Shown in pieces: positions 27,218-35,693 of a DNA stretch of 64,000 bases; within the stretch, counting starts at the first letter, position 1, and each line of letters begins with the position of its first letter. The notes under the pieces were generated by a model. The model worked only from the letters and a program-made list of their open reading frames with translations, did not search any database and was not told the origin of the DNA. Position numbers and translations under genes: made by a program. The stretch spans positions 121,385 through 185,384 of the forward strand of contig NZ_VFWX01000014.1 in NCBI RefSeq assembly GCF_006442965.1. The letters are read 5' to 3'. The stretch is from Mesorhizobium sp. CU3 (GTDB lineage Bacteria; Pseudomonadota; Alphaproteobacteria; Rhizobiales; Rhizobiaceae).

Positions 27218-28083
27218 CAAGCCCCTCCGTCGGCGGGCTTGCGCGGGGTCCCGTCTTCGGTGACGGTCGATGCGTCGTCCGAGGTCAGGATGTAGACGCC
27301 GCAATTCCAGCGGCTGGTCCCGCCGGGATCGCTCTTGACGGCCTGGTTGGCATGTTTGTTGAGCTGGATCAGCGTCTCCACCACCACCTTGCGGCTATGG
27401 GCCTCGAGCGACCGGGCAAGCTCTTCCGACAGCCCGTCATAGTGGACGGCGCGCTCGATGAAGGGCGGATTGTCGGCAAGCACGTTCGCAACGGCGGCCG
27501 CCGCATGATCCTGGAGATTGCGCGCCAGATAGTAGAGCCGGACCTCGCCGTCTTCGCGCGGCACCATCGCTCCTTCCAGGAGCACCACCCGATCGCTGGC
27601 GTCGATCTCGACGAGCTTGCGGTCGAGCCAGTCGTCCAGCACCGCACGTGGCCTAAGATCGCGGGTCACCGATTCCACCAGGCTGACGAACGAGACCTCC
27701 CCGGCCTCGCCCGCGCGCGGCAGCGGCAGCGGCGTGCCGTCGGCATCGACAAAGGACGGATCGGCAAGCCAGCGCGCGACGATGGCGCTGGTCCTGGAAA
27801 CGGAGTCGGGCACCACCCTTACCGGAGCCCCGGCGCCCCTAAGCCGGCTGACCTCCTTGCGATGAACGCCCGTCAGCAGGCTGACCCTGCTATCGGTCTG
27901 CTGCTTGTCGGGCAGCGCGAACTCGTGCTCGGCGACATTGACGTAAAGCTGCCGCAGCAGATCGACGAACGCCGGAAACGTCACGCCGCATTTGATGGCC
28001 AGCCGCACCAGCGGGCGCAGGACGCGATTCAACGCGTTCTGGACTCCGGCGGCATCCAGATGTTGCCCCGTCGATCTATTCAT
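27217..28083 (-). CDS. DUF6502 family protein (possible DNA-binding regulator)
   Basis: A 288-residue protein of an uncharacterised family. The N-terminal half contains VLRPLVRLAIKCGVTFPAFV followed by a segment (RVSLLTGVHRKEVSRLR) that looks like a helix-turn-helix recognition region. The middle carries VSFVSLVESVTRDLRPRAVL, and the C-terminus is acidic and polar. The ATG at 28081-28083 is preceded by AAGGACGAG. It is the first gene of a two-gene operon with the DUF5666 protein. Two palindromes (28151-28167 and 28218-28238) lie in its upstream region, shared with the divergent MucR-like gene. Regulation of the neighbouring exported protein is an inference from context. Confidence 0.8.
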   Translation of the reverse strand: MNRSTGQHLDAAGVQNALNRVLRPLVRLAIKCGVTFPAFVDLLRQLYVNVAEHEFALPDKQQTDSRVSLLTGVHRKEVSRLRGAGAPVRVVPDSVSRTSAIVARWLADPSFVDADGTPLPLPRAGEAGEVSFVSLVESVTRDLRPRAVLDDWLDRKLVEIDASDRVVLLEGAMVPREDGEVRLYYLARNLQDHAAAAVANVLADNPPFIERAVHYDGLSEELARSLEAHSRKVVVETLIQLNKHANQAVKSDPGGTSRWNCGVYILTSDDASTVTEDGTPRKPADGGA

Positions 28084-28150
28084 CTCGTCCTTCGCTCGCC
28101 GACCCTGAGATCGGCCTCCATCCCTCGGAACGTCTCGGCGAAAATAGCCC

Positions 28151-28167
28151 GTGGGAAATGCTGCCAC
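28151..28167. promoter_or_regulatory. Palindromic operator, copy C (degenerate)
   Basis: GTGGGAAATGCTGCCAC lies 68 bp upstream of the DUF6502 start. The outer GTGG/CCAC arms match the other copies, and the first nine bases equal those of copy A. It is weaker than copies A and B. Confidence 0.45.
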
Positions 28168-28217
28168 AAGAGATACGCAGTCGCAGAGAGCAAGCTGTCG
28201 GTGTTTCTTCAATTGAC

Positions 28218-28238
28218 ATGTGTGAAATTTTCCCACAG
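28218..28238. promoter_or_regulatory. Palindromic operator, copy D, overlapping a mucR-like promoter
   Basis: The core GTGTGAAATTTTCCCAC (28220-28236) follows a consensus -35 hexamer TTGACA (28213-28218) that points toward the MucR-like gene. The site fills the spacer of this putative promoter, as copy B does beside TTGACT. The gene starts 65 bp further on. Confidence 0.55.
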
Positions 28239-28302
28239 CCTTAGCCGTCTGTCAGCGGATTTTTTGAATGCGCTGCGGCCAGGCCCGTCAAAGGAGAGAT
28301 TT

Positions 28303-28827
28303 TTGAGAAAGCCGTATACAAAGCCAACCATCGCCAGAACCGGAGGCGGGCGGCAGGAAACACAGGTCAATGGCCACGACTGGACGCATAGAGCCATCGA
28401 CATCGGGGCCTCGGATGCTGCCGGGCGGCAAGGCAAGGACATCGACCTGATCTCCTTAACCGCAAAGCTTGTGTCGTCCTATGTTTCGAACAACGCCTTG
28501 CCCGCCGCCGAACTACCGGTCTTTCTCGGCAAGATTCACGCCTGCCTCAAATTGCTTTCCGGCGAGACGTCCAGGATGGAGCTCGACGAACCGCAGACCT
28601 TCGTTCCCGTTAAGAAATCCGTCACCCCCGATTTCATCATTTGCCTGGAAGACGGCAAACGCCTGAAATCCTTGAAGCGCTATATCGCGGTTCAATACGG
28701 CCTTACGCCGGACCAGTATCGCAGGAAGTGGAACCTGCCTTTCAACTACCCGATGGTGGCGCCGAATTACTCCGCCACGCGCTCGCGGCTCGCCAAGTCC
28801 ATGGGTCTCGGCCGAAGGCCTAAATAA
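28303..28827 (+). CDS. MucR/Ros-family transcriptional regulator with altered zinc site
   Basis: A 174-residue protein of the Ros/MucR family. Residues 48-86 (DLISLTAKLVSSYVSNNALP) match the family's N-terminal oligomerisation region, and residues 107-170 match the DNA-binding domain, ending NYPMVAPNYSATRSRLAKSM. The start is a TTG at 28303 with a strong AAAGGAGAG before it. In Ros the zinc ligands are Cys-x2-Cys-x9-His-x4-His. Here the same positions hold Cys114, Asp117, Tyr127 and Tyr132, so zinc binding is probably lost. Zinc-free Ros-like proteins are known from Mesorhizobium loti. It converges on the nasA gene 12 bp downstream. Confidence 0.88.
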   Translation: MRKPYTKPTIARTGGGRQETQVNGHDWTHRAIDIGASDAAGRQGKDIDLISLTAKLVSSYVSNNALPAAELPVFLGKIHACLKLLSGETSRMELDEPQTFVPVKKSVTPDFIICLEDGKRLKSLKRYIAVQYGLTPDQYRRKWNLPFNYPMVAPNYSATRSRLAKSMGLGRRPK

Positions 28828-28839
28828 GCTAGGCGCGGG

Positions 28840-31509
28840 TCACTCCGCCGCCTGGGCGCGCCCTGCGTCGATGATCGACCTGATCTCCGAGCGGCACGAA
28901 CCGCAATTGGTCCCGGCGCGCAGCGCCGAGCCGATCGCTTCGACACTGTCGCATCCCGCGGCTACCGCGGAAGCGAGTTGGTTGACGCCGACATGGAAGC
29001 ACGCGCACACAACCCGCCCGATGGCGGGCATCGGCGCAGGCGAGCGGCCCGACAAAAGCGCGTGGCGATCAACGGCCGATAGCGGCTCACGCGTTGCCAG
29101 CAGCGACACCAGCCAGTCGCGCATCGGCAGTTGGTCCGGGGCGGCGACCAGCAAGGCCTCGGCCATGGCGCCGCCTTCGTCGATGGCGGCGGCGCGGTAG
29201 GCCCGTCCGCGACGGTCGTTGTATTCCAGCAGCCGGTCCCGGCGAAACGCGTCAAAAAGCTTGCGCGCCAAAAGAATGCCCTGGTCCGGCGGCTCGGTGC
29301 CGCCGAGCTCGTAGACCCAGCCGCCCTCGACCGCCTGCCGGCTCCAGTGAACGAAACCCGTCGGCCTGAGATCGCGGCGGGTGATGAGCACGGCGGCCCA
29401 GCCGGTCTCTTCCCGCACGATCCTCACCGGGACATGCTTCAGCTCCGGCTGGCCGGAATGCGGATCGGTGACGGGCGAGGACAGCAGCCCGGCGGCGGCC
29501 CTGGCCGCGAAATGGCCGCTCCAATGCATGGGCAGGAAGGCCTGGCCGCGCCGCTGCGCGTCGGCGACGCGCACCCTGGCGCGGACGAAACCGAAGCGCG
29601 TCGAGAGATGGGCGAGATCGCCGTCCTTGAGGTTGCGCGCGGCCGCGTCCGCCGGATGAAGGTCGACGGCCGGCTCCGGCGCATTCGCCATCAGGCGCGG
29701 CACGCTGCCGGTGCGCGTCATGGTGTGCCACTGATCGCGCAGCCGGCCGGTGTTCAGGGCAAGCGGATAGTCGGCATCGACTGTGAAAGCCGTCGCCTCC
29801 TGCCGCACCGATACGAAACGCGCGCGGCCGTCGGGCGTCGGAAAGCGGCCATCGGCAAACAACCGCGTCCGCTGCTCGCGCCGCTCTGGCAAAGGCCAGT
29901 GGCGTGGCGCGAAACCGGCATAGTCCGCCTCACTGAGGTCGGCGAGACCGCCGAGATCGAACAGCCGCTCGCCATCGTTCTCGAAGGCAGAGAGCGCGGC
30001 ATGCTCGCGAAAGATCTCGGCCGGCGTCTGGTAGGCGAAGGCATCGCCGAAACCCATGCGGATGGCGACATCGCAGATGATGCGCCAATCGGCTTTCGCC
30101 TCGCCCGGCGGCGGCACGAACGGCCGCTGGCGCGAGAGGCGCCGCTCCGAATTGGTGACCGTACCGTCCTTCTCGCCCCAGGCAGCGGCCGGAAGCAGCA
30201 CGTCGGCATAGCGCGTGGTGTCGGTGCGGGTGACATCCGAGACCACTACGAAGTCGCATTTGGACAAAGCGGCGCGCACGCGCGAGGCATCCGGCATCGA
30301 GACCGCCGGATTCGTGCCCATCACCCACAGAGCCTTGATGCGGCCTTCGGCGACCGCCTGGAACATATCCACGGCCTTCAGGCCGCCACGCCGCGCAATG
30401 TTGGGCGCCTTCCAGAAGCGCGAGACGCGATCGATCCCGGCCTGATCGGCGAAATCCATATGCGCGGCAAGCTGGTTGGCCAGCCCGCCCACCTCGCGGC
30501 CGCCCATCGCGTTCGGCTGCCCGGTGACCGAGAAGGGCCCCATACCGGGCCGGCCGATGCGGCCGGTGGCGAGATGGCAGTTGATGATAGCGTTGACCTT
30601 GTCGGTGCCATGCGCCGACTGGTTGACGCCCTGGCTGTAGATGGTGACGGTCCGCTCGGTTGCAGCGAAGAGATCGTAGAAGGCTTGGACGTCGGCCGCC
30701 GCCAGCCCGCAGCCTTTCGCGACGCGCGCGATCGACGGCGCATCGGCCTCGGCCAGCGCGGCCGCGGCATCGAAGCCCGACGTGCCGTTGCGGATGAAGT
30801 CCGCGTCGGTCTTGCCGTTTCGGGCAAGATGGGCGAGCAGGCCGTTGAAGAGGAGCACGTCGGTGCCTGGATCGAGCCCGAGATGCAGGTCGCATTCGTC
30901 GGCCGTCGCGGTGCGGCGCGGATCGATGACGACGATCCTGGTGCCGCGCTCTCGGCGCGCCGCGAGCATGCGCTGATAGAGCACCGGATGGCACCAGGCG
31001 GTGTTGGAGCCGGTAAGCACGACGAGATCGGCTTGCTCGAAGTCCTCATAGACGCCGGGAACGATGTCCTCGCCGAAGGCGCGGCGATGGCCGGCGACGG
31101 ACGACGCCATGCAGAGCCGCGAATTGGTGTCGATATTGGCCGAGCCGATAAAACCCTTCATCAGCTTGTTGGCAACGTAGTAATCCTCGGTGAGCAATTG
31201 GCCGGAGACGTAGAAAGCGACCGAGTCCGGCCCATGCTCGGCAATCGCGCGCGAGAATTTCGCCGCCACGAGATCGAGCGCTTCGTCCCAGTCCGCTTGC
31301 CTGCCGCCAATCTCCGGTTGCAGCACCCTGCCTTCGAGGCCGAGCGTCTCGCCGAGAGCTGAACCCTTCGAGCAAAGCTTGCCGAAATTGGCCGGGTGAT
31401 CGGGGTCGCCGCGGACGGTCGTCGTGCCGTCCGCGGCGACCCCGGCCAGCACGCCGCAACCCACCCCGCAATAGGGGCAGGTGGTCCTCACCTCGCGTGC
31501 TTCTTCCAT
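28840..31509 (-). CDS. nasA: Assimilatory nitrate reductase, catalytic subunit
   Basis: An 889-residue cytoplasmic molybdoenzyme that reduces nitrate to nitrite. The N-terminal [4Fe-4S] site is CPYCGVGCGV with a fourth cysteine in GKLCSKGSAL. The molybdopterin-oxidoreductase body includes DTNSRLCMASSVAGHRRAFG, VLTGSNTAWCHPVLYQR and MGTNPAVSMPDASRVR, and a molydop-binding domain follows (YPLALNTGRLRDQWHTMTRT). The extreme C-terminus is a BFD-like [2Fe-2S] domain (VVCACFHVG and then GTNCGSCRSEI), as in NasA/NarB-type enzymes that take electrons from NADH or ferredoxin partners. It is the last gene of the nitrate operon in this window and starts three bases after the nirD stop. Confidence 0.95.
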   Translation of the reverse strand: MEEAREVRTTCPYCGVGCGVLAGVAADGTTTVRGDPDHPANFGKLCSKGSALGETLGLEGRVLQPEIGGRQADWDEALDLVAAKFSRAIAEHGPDSVAFYVSGQLLTEDYYVANKLMKGFIGSANIDTNSRLCMASSVAGHRRAFGEDIVPGVYEDFEQADLVVLTGSNTAWCHPVLYQRMLAARRERGTRIVVIDPRRTATADECDLHLGLDPGTDVLLFNGLLAHLARNGKTDADFIRNGTSGFDAAAALAEADAPSIARVAKGCGLAAADVQAFYDLFAATERTVTIYSQGVNQSAHGTDKVNAIINCHLATGRIGRPGMGPFSVTGQPNAMGGREVGGLANQLAAHMDFADQAGIDRVSRFWKAPNIARRGGLKAVDMFQAVAEGRIKALWVMGTNPAVSMPDASRVRAALSKCDFVVVSDVTRTDTTRYADVLLPAAAWGEKDGTVTNSERRLSRQRPFVPPPGEAKADWRIICDVAIRMGFGDAFAYQTPAEIFREHAALSAFENDGERLFDLGGLADLSEADYAGFAPRHWPLPERREQRTRLFADGRFPTPDGRARFVSVRQEATAFTVDADYPLALNTGRLRDQWHTMTRTGSVPRLMANAPEPAVDLHPADAAARNLKDGDLAHLSTRFGFVRARVRVADAQRRGQAFLPMHWSGHFAARAAAGLLSSPVTDPHSGQPELKHVPVRIVREETGWAAVLITRRDLRPTGFVHWSRQAVEGGWVYELGGTEPPDQGILLARKLFDAFRRDRLLEYNDRRGRAYRAAAIDEGGAMAEALLVAAPDQLPMRDWLVSLLATREPLSAVDRHALLSGRSPAPMPAIGRVVCACFHVGVNQLASAVAAGCDSVEAIGSALRAGTNCGSCRSEIRSIIDAGRAQAAE

Positions 31510-31512
31510 GCC

Positions 31513-31842
31513 TCAGGCCGCTTTCGAGGCCAGCGCTTCGAGCGCGATGAAAAGCCTTTCGCCCTCGACCTTGACCGGAATCGTCCTGACTGCGCCTTCG
31601 TCGGCGCCAAGCGCCTTGCCGGTCTCCAGCGAGATCACCCAATTGTGCAGCGGGCAGGTCACCGCCGCGCCATGGACGATGCCCTGGCTGAGCGGCCCGC
31701 CTTTGTGCGGGCAGTGATCCTCGATGGCGTAGACCTGGTCGTCGGCGGTGCGGAAGACCGCGATCTTGCCTTGCGGTGTGACGACGCAGCGCGCGCCGCG
31801 CGGCGGAATGTCGGCGATGGCGCCGATCGCGATCCAGTTCAT
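31513..31842 (-). CDS. nirD: Nitrite reductase (NADH) small subunit, NirD
   Basis: A 109-residue Rieske-like subunit of the assimilatory nitrite reductase. It begins MNWIAIGAIADIPPRGARCV and contains the Rieske pattern in DHCPHKGGPLSQG and CPLHNWVISLETG, with both Cys-x-His pairs present, so the cluster site is complete. I chose the ATG at 31840-31842 because AGGAAAGAG precedes it; a GTG at 31866 overlapping the nirB stop is also possible. It works with NirB to reduce nitrite to ammonium with NADH. Confidence 0.94.
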   Translation of the reverse strand: MNWIAIGAIADIPPRGARCVVTPQGKIAVFRTADDQVYAIEDHCPHKGGPLSQGIVHGAAVTCPLHNWVISLETGKALGADEGAVRTIPVKVEGERLFIALEALASKAA

Positions 31843-31862
31843 GCCGTCTCTTTCCTGTCGAC

Positions 31863-34313
31863 TCACTCCGCCGCCTCCGCGTAGCCGACCGAAGCCATCG
31901 GCCGGAACTCATGCTTGTCCTTGCCGGAGACGCGTTCGGACCAGGGGTCGACCTGCGCAAATTTCTGCGAGAAGACGAAGCGGTCGAAGAGGTCTCTGCG
32001 GCGCTCGGCGTCGTCAAGGATCTGCCGTTTGATCTCGGCGGTGCCGATGCGCTTGGCCCATTTGTAGATGCGTTCCAGATAGCGGGCCTGCTCGCGATAC
32101 ATCTGGACGAGCGCCACGATCACCTCCAGCGCCTCGTCCTCGGTCTTGACCAGGCCGAGCACCTCGGTGCCCTTGATGTCGAGGCCGGCCGCTCCCGCGA
32201 AATGGATCTCGTAGCCAGAGTCGACGCAGACCACGCCGACATCCTTGCAGGTCGCTTCGGCGCAGTTGCGCGGGCATCCCGACACCGCCATCTTGACCTT
32301 GGCCGGCGTCCAGGAACCCCACATGAATTTTTCGATGCGGATGCCAAGCCCGGTCGAATCCTGCGTGCCGAAGCGGCACCAGTCGGAGCCGACGCAGGTC
32401 TTCACCGTACGCAGGCCCTTGGCATAGGCATGGCCGGAGACGAAGCCGGCCTTGCCGAGATCGGCCCATACCGCCGGCAGGTCTTCCTTGCGGATGCCCA
32501 GCATGTCGATGCGCTGGCCGCCGGTGACCTTGACCATCGGGATCTTGAACTTGTCGACGACGTCGGCGATGGCGCGCAATTCGCCGGCGCTGGTCACCCC
32601 GCCCCACATGCGCGGCACCACCGAATAGGTGCCGTCCTTCTGGATGTTGGCGTGCACGCGCTCGTTGATGAAACGCGACTGATAGTCGTCGGCATATTGG
32701 TCAGGCCAATCGCAGACCAGATAGTAGTTGAGCGCCGGCCGGCATTTGGCGCAGCCGCAGGAGGTCTTCCATTCGAGCTCCTGCATGACCGCAGGGATCG
32801 TCTTCAGCCCCTTCGCCTTGATCAGCCGCCGGACATCGTCATGGCCGAGGCTCGTGCAGCCGCACATCGGCTGCACCGCCGCCGGATTGTAGGCTTCGCC
32901 CAGCGTGAGCTTCAGCAGTTGCTCGACGAGACCCGTGCACGAGCCGCAGGAGGCCGAAGCTTTGGTATGGGCGCGCACGTCGTCGAGGCCGGTCAGCCCC
33001 TTGGCCGAGATCGCGCCGGTGATCTTGCCCTTGCAGACGCCGTTGCAGCCGCAGATTTCCGCATCATCCGCCAGTGCCGCAACGGCCGCCAAAGGGTCCG
33101 AGGAAACGCCTCCCTGGAACGCCTGGCCGAAGATCAGCGTGTCGCGCATCTCCGAGATGTCGGTCGCCTTCTTCTTGAGGTCGTTGAACCAGGCGCCGTC
33201 GGCGGTCTCGCCGAACAGCACCGTGCCGATGATGCGGTTGTCCTGCAGCACGACGCGCTTGTAGATGCCGGCCGACGCATCGCGCAGGATGATCTCCTCG
33301 CGATCCTCGCCATCGGCGAAATCACCCAACGAATAGAGATCGATGCCGGTGACCTTGAGCTTGGTCGGCGTGTCGGAATGGACGAAGCGCTTGTCCTCGC
33401 TGTCCGCCAGCCCGGCTGCCGCCACCCGCGCCATCTCGTAGAGCGGCGCGACCAGCCCATAGACATGGCCGCCGACCTCGGCGCATTCGCCGAGCGCCAT
33501 GATCGCCGGATCGGAGGTCCGCATGCGGTCGTCGACGACGATGCCGCGATTGACCTCGAGCCCGGCCTCCTTGGCCAAAGTGGTGCTCGGGCGGATGCCG
33601 ACCGCCATCACCACCAGCGTCGCCGGGATGACAGTGCCGTCCATCAACTCGACGCCCTCGACCTTGCCGTTGCCGACAATGACCTTGGTGTTGGCCTTGG
33701 TCATCACCTTGATGCCGCGCGCCTCGACGGCCTTCTGCAGCAGGTAGCCGGCGGCCGGGTCGAGCTGGCGCTCCATCAATGTCGGCATGACATGCAGCAC
33801 GGTAACGTCCATGCCCTGCTCTTTCAGCCCCGCGGCGGCCTCGAGCCCAAGCAGGCCGCCACCGATGACGACAGCCTTGGCGCGCGACTGCGCGGCGAGC
33901 AGCATGGCGTTGACGTCGTCGAGGTCGCGATAGGTGAGCACGCCGGGCAGATCCTTGCCCGGCACCGGGATGATGAAGGGCACCGAGCCGGTGGCGATGA
34001 CCAGCCGGTCGTAGCTTTCGGTCACGCCGTGGTCGGAGGTGACGGTCTTCGCCTCCCTGTCGATGGCGACGATCCTGTGGCCCTTGTAGAGGGTGATGCC
34101 GTGCTTGATGTACCAGCCGTCGCCATGGATGACGATTTCCTCGAACGCCTTCTCGCCCGATAGCACCGGCGAGAGCATGATGCGGTCGTAGTTCACGCGC
34201 GGCTCGGCGTTGAAGATGGTGACGGCGTAGCGGTCGGGCGCGGCCTCCAGCAGGTGCTCCAGCATCCTGCCAGGCGCCATGCCGTTGCCGATGATGACGA
34301 GTTTCTCGCTCAT
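31863..34313 (-). CDS. nirB: Nitrite reductase (NADH) large subunit, NirB
   Basis: An 816-residue siroheme enzyme that reduces nitrite to ammonium. The FAD/NADH part starts KLVIIGNGMAPGRMLEHLL and includes ATGSVPFIIPVPG and VVIGGGLLGLEAAAGLKEQG. Two BFD-like [2Fe-2S] regions follow (CGCNGVCKGKI with SCGSCTG; CGCTSLG with CGCAKCRP). The C-terminal sulfite/nitrite reductase domain ends with the cluster ligands CVGSDWC and GCPRNCAEA. I start at the ATG at 34311-34313; the frame extends to 34907 but that part overlaps the transporter gene. It lies 17 bp after the transporter. Confidence 0.96.
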   Translation of the reverse strand: MSEKLVIIGNGMAPGRMLEHLLEAAPDRYAVTIFNAEPRVNYDRIMLSPVLSGEKAFEEIVIHGDGWYIKHGITLYKGHRIVAIDREAKTVTSDHGVTESYDRLVIATGSVPFIIPVPGKDLPGVLTYRDLDDVNAMLLAAQSRAKAVVIGGGLLGLEAAAGLKEQGMDVTVLHVMPTLMERQLDPAAGYLLQKAVEARGIKVMTKANTKVIVGNGKVEGVELMDGTVIPATLVVMAVGIRPSTTLAKEAGLEVNRGIVVDDRMRTSDPAIMALGECAEVGGHVYGLVAPLYEMARVAAAGLADSEDKRFVHSDTPTKLKVTGIDLYSLGDFADGEDREEIILRDASAGIYKRVVLQDNRIIGTVLFGETADGAWFNDLKKKATDISEMRDTLIFGQAFQGGVSSDPLAAVAALADDAEICGCNGVCKGKITGAISAKGLTGLDDVRAHTKASASCGSCTGLVEQLLKLTLGEAYNPAAVQPMCGCTSLGHDDVRRLIKAKGLKTIPAVMQELEWKTSCGCAKCRPALNYYLVCDWPDQYADDYQSRFINERVHANIQKDGTYSVVPRMWGGVTSAGELRAIADVVDKFKIPMVKVTGGQRIDMLGIRKEDLPAVWADLGKAGFVSGHAYAKGLRTVKTCVGSDWCRFGTQDSTGLGIRIEKFMWGSWTPAKVKMAVSGCPRNCAEATCKDVGVVCVDSGYEIHFAGAAGLDIKGTEVLGLVKTEDEALEVIVALVQMYREQARYLERIYKWAKRIGTAEIKRQILDDAERRRDLFDRFVFSQKFAQVDPWSERVSGKDKHEFRPMASVGYAEAAE

Positions 34314-34330
34314 ATCCGGTCTCATCCGAT

Positions 34331-35629
34331 CTATTCGGCGGCGTAGGAAAGGGACGATGTCTTGACGGCCTGGCGCTCCATCCGGCGGATGCTGAAATGC
34401 ATCCAGATGAGGCAGGAGACGACGATCACGAAGAGCAGCATGAAGCAGCTCGACCACACGCCGGTGAGGTCGTTGAGCGCGCCGAAGGCGATCGGCAGGA
34501 TGAAGCCGCCGAGGCCGCCGATCATGCCGACCACGCCGCCGACCGCGCCGACACTCTGCGGATAGTAGGCCGGGATGTGCTTGTAGACGGCGGCCTTGCC
34601 GAGGCTCATGAAGAAGCCGAGCACGGACGCGACGGCGATGAAGGCGAGCGGGCCGATCTCGAAATGGAAGGGGATCGGCCCGCTGATGCCGCGCACGACG
34701 TAATCTGCCGAGGGGAGAGACAGAACGAGGGTCGCGACGGCAGAGACGCTGAAGGTCCAGTAGAGCACGGTGCGGGCGCCGATGCGGTCGGAGAGCACGC
34801 CGCCATAGGCGCGGAAGATGCTGGCGGGGATCGAATAGGCGGCGCCGATCATGCCGGCGGTGGCGATGCCGAAGCCGTAGACGCCGATCAGGTAGCGCGG
34901 CAGCCATAGCGACAGCGCCACGAACGCACCGAAAGCGAAGAAGTAGTAGAAGGCGAAGCGCCAGACCTGCAGGTTCTTCAGCGGCGCGAATTCCTGCCAG
35001 AAACTTCTTTCCGGCGTCGCCTTGCCGGCGCGGCGCTCGCGGATGACCGGATCGTCGCCGGTGGTGAACCAGAAGATCGCAGCCATGACCACCAGGGCCG
35101 CAGCCCAGATCAACGCCACCGACTGCCAGCCCCAGGCAAGCAGCACCATCGGCGCCAGGAACTTGGTGACCGCCGCGCCGACATTGCCGACGCCGAATAT
35201 GCCGAGCGCGGTGCCCTGTTTTCCGGCCGGGAAGAAGCGCGAGACATAGGCGACGCCGACGGCGAAGGAACCGCCGGCCAGCCCGACGCCGAGCGCGGCG
35301 ACCAGCATCTGCTCATAGGTATGCGCGAAGGCGAGCAGGAAGGTCGCGACTGCCGCCGCGAGCATGGTCAGCGTATAGACGAGGCGGCCGCCATAGCGGT
35401 CGGTCCAGACGCCGAGCACCATGCGCACCAGCGAGCCCGTCAGGATCGGCGTGCCGACCAGCAGGCCGAATTCGGTCTCGTTGAGCCCGAGTTCCTGCTT
35501 GATGCGCACGCCGATGATGGAAAAGATCGTCCACACCGCGAAACAGACGGTGAAGGCGATTGTGGACATGATGAGCGCCTGCCGGGATGCACTATCCTGG
35601 CTGGTCGCGGCTGGGAGATTTGCGGTCAT
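34331..35629 (-). CDS. narK: MFS nitrate/nitrite transporter (NarK/NasA type)
   Basis: A 432-residue major-facilitator protein with about twelve membrane segments. It carries the nitrate-porter signature regions: AGGSFAVGVAYVSRFFPAGK in the fifth helix area, followed by QGTALGIFGVGNVGAAVTKF. Another glycine-rich stretch, AVGGVVGMIGGLGGFILPIA, is in the second half. These two nitrate-signature stretches distinguish it from sugar MFS proteins. It imports nitrate (or exports nitrite) at the inner membrane and is followed by nirB, so uptake and reduction are co-expressed. The leader terminator and ANTAR hairpin (35921-36022) lie upstream. Confidence 0.94.
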   Translation of the reverse strand: MTANLPAATSQDSASRQALIMSTIAFTVCFAVWTIFSIIGVRIKQELGLNETEFGLLVGTPILTGSLVRMVLGVWTDRYGGRLVYTLTMLAAAVATFLLAFAHTYEQMLVAALGVGLAGGSFAVGVAYVSRFFPAGKQGTALGIFGVGNVGAAVTKFLAPMVLLAWGWQSVALIWAAALVVMAAIFWFTTGDDPVIRERRAGKATPERSFWQEFAPLKNLQVWRFAFYYFFAFGAFVALSLWLPRYLIGVYGFGIATAGMIGAAYSIPASIFRAYGGVLSDRIGARTVLYWTFSVSAVATLVLSLPSADYVVRGISGPIPFHFEIGPLAFIAVASVLGFFMSLGKAAVYKHIPAYYPQSVGAVGGVVGMIGGLGGFILPIAFGALNDLTGVWSSCFMLLFVIVVSCLIWMHFSIRRMERQAVKTSSLSYAAE

Positions 35630-35693
35630 CTTGGGCTCCGGTTGCGGTGGCGAGGCACCGCGTTTGATGGGGTGATCAGTGGTGCTGCATTGC

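Noticed and set aside
29131..31362. A 743-codon plus-strand frame opposite nasA
   Set aside because: Antisense to the nitrate reductase, low-complexity Arg/Gly composition and no motif.
34314..34907. N-terminal extension of the nirB frame
   Set aside because: It overlaps the transporter gene and lacks similarity to NirB. The conserved N-terminus starts at the ATG at 34313.
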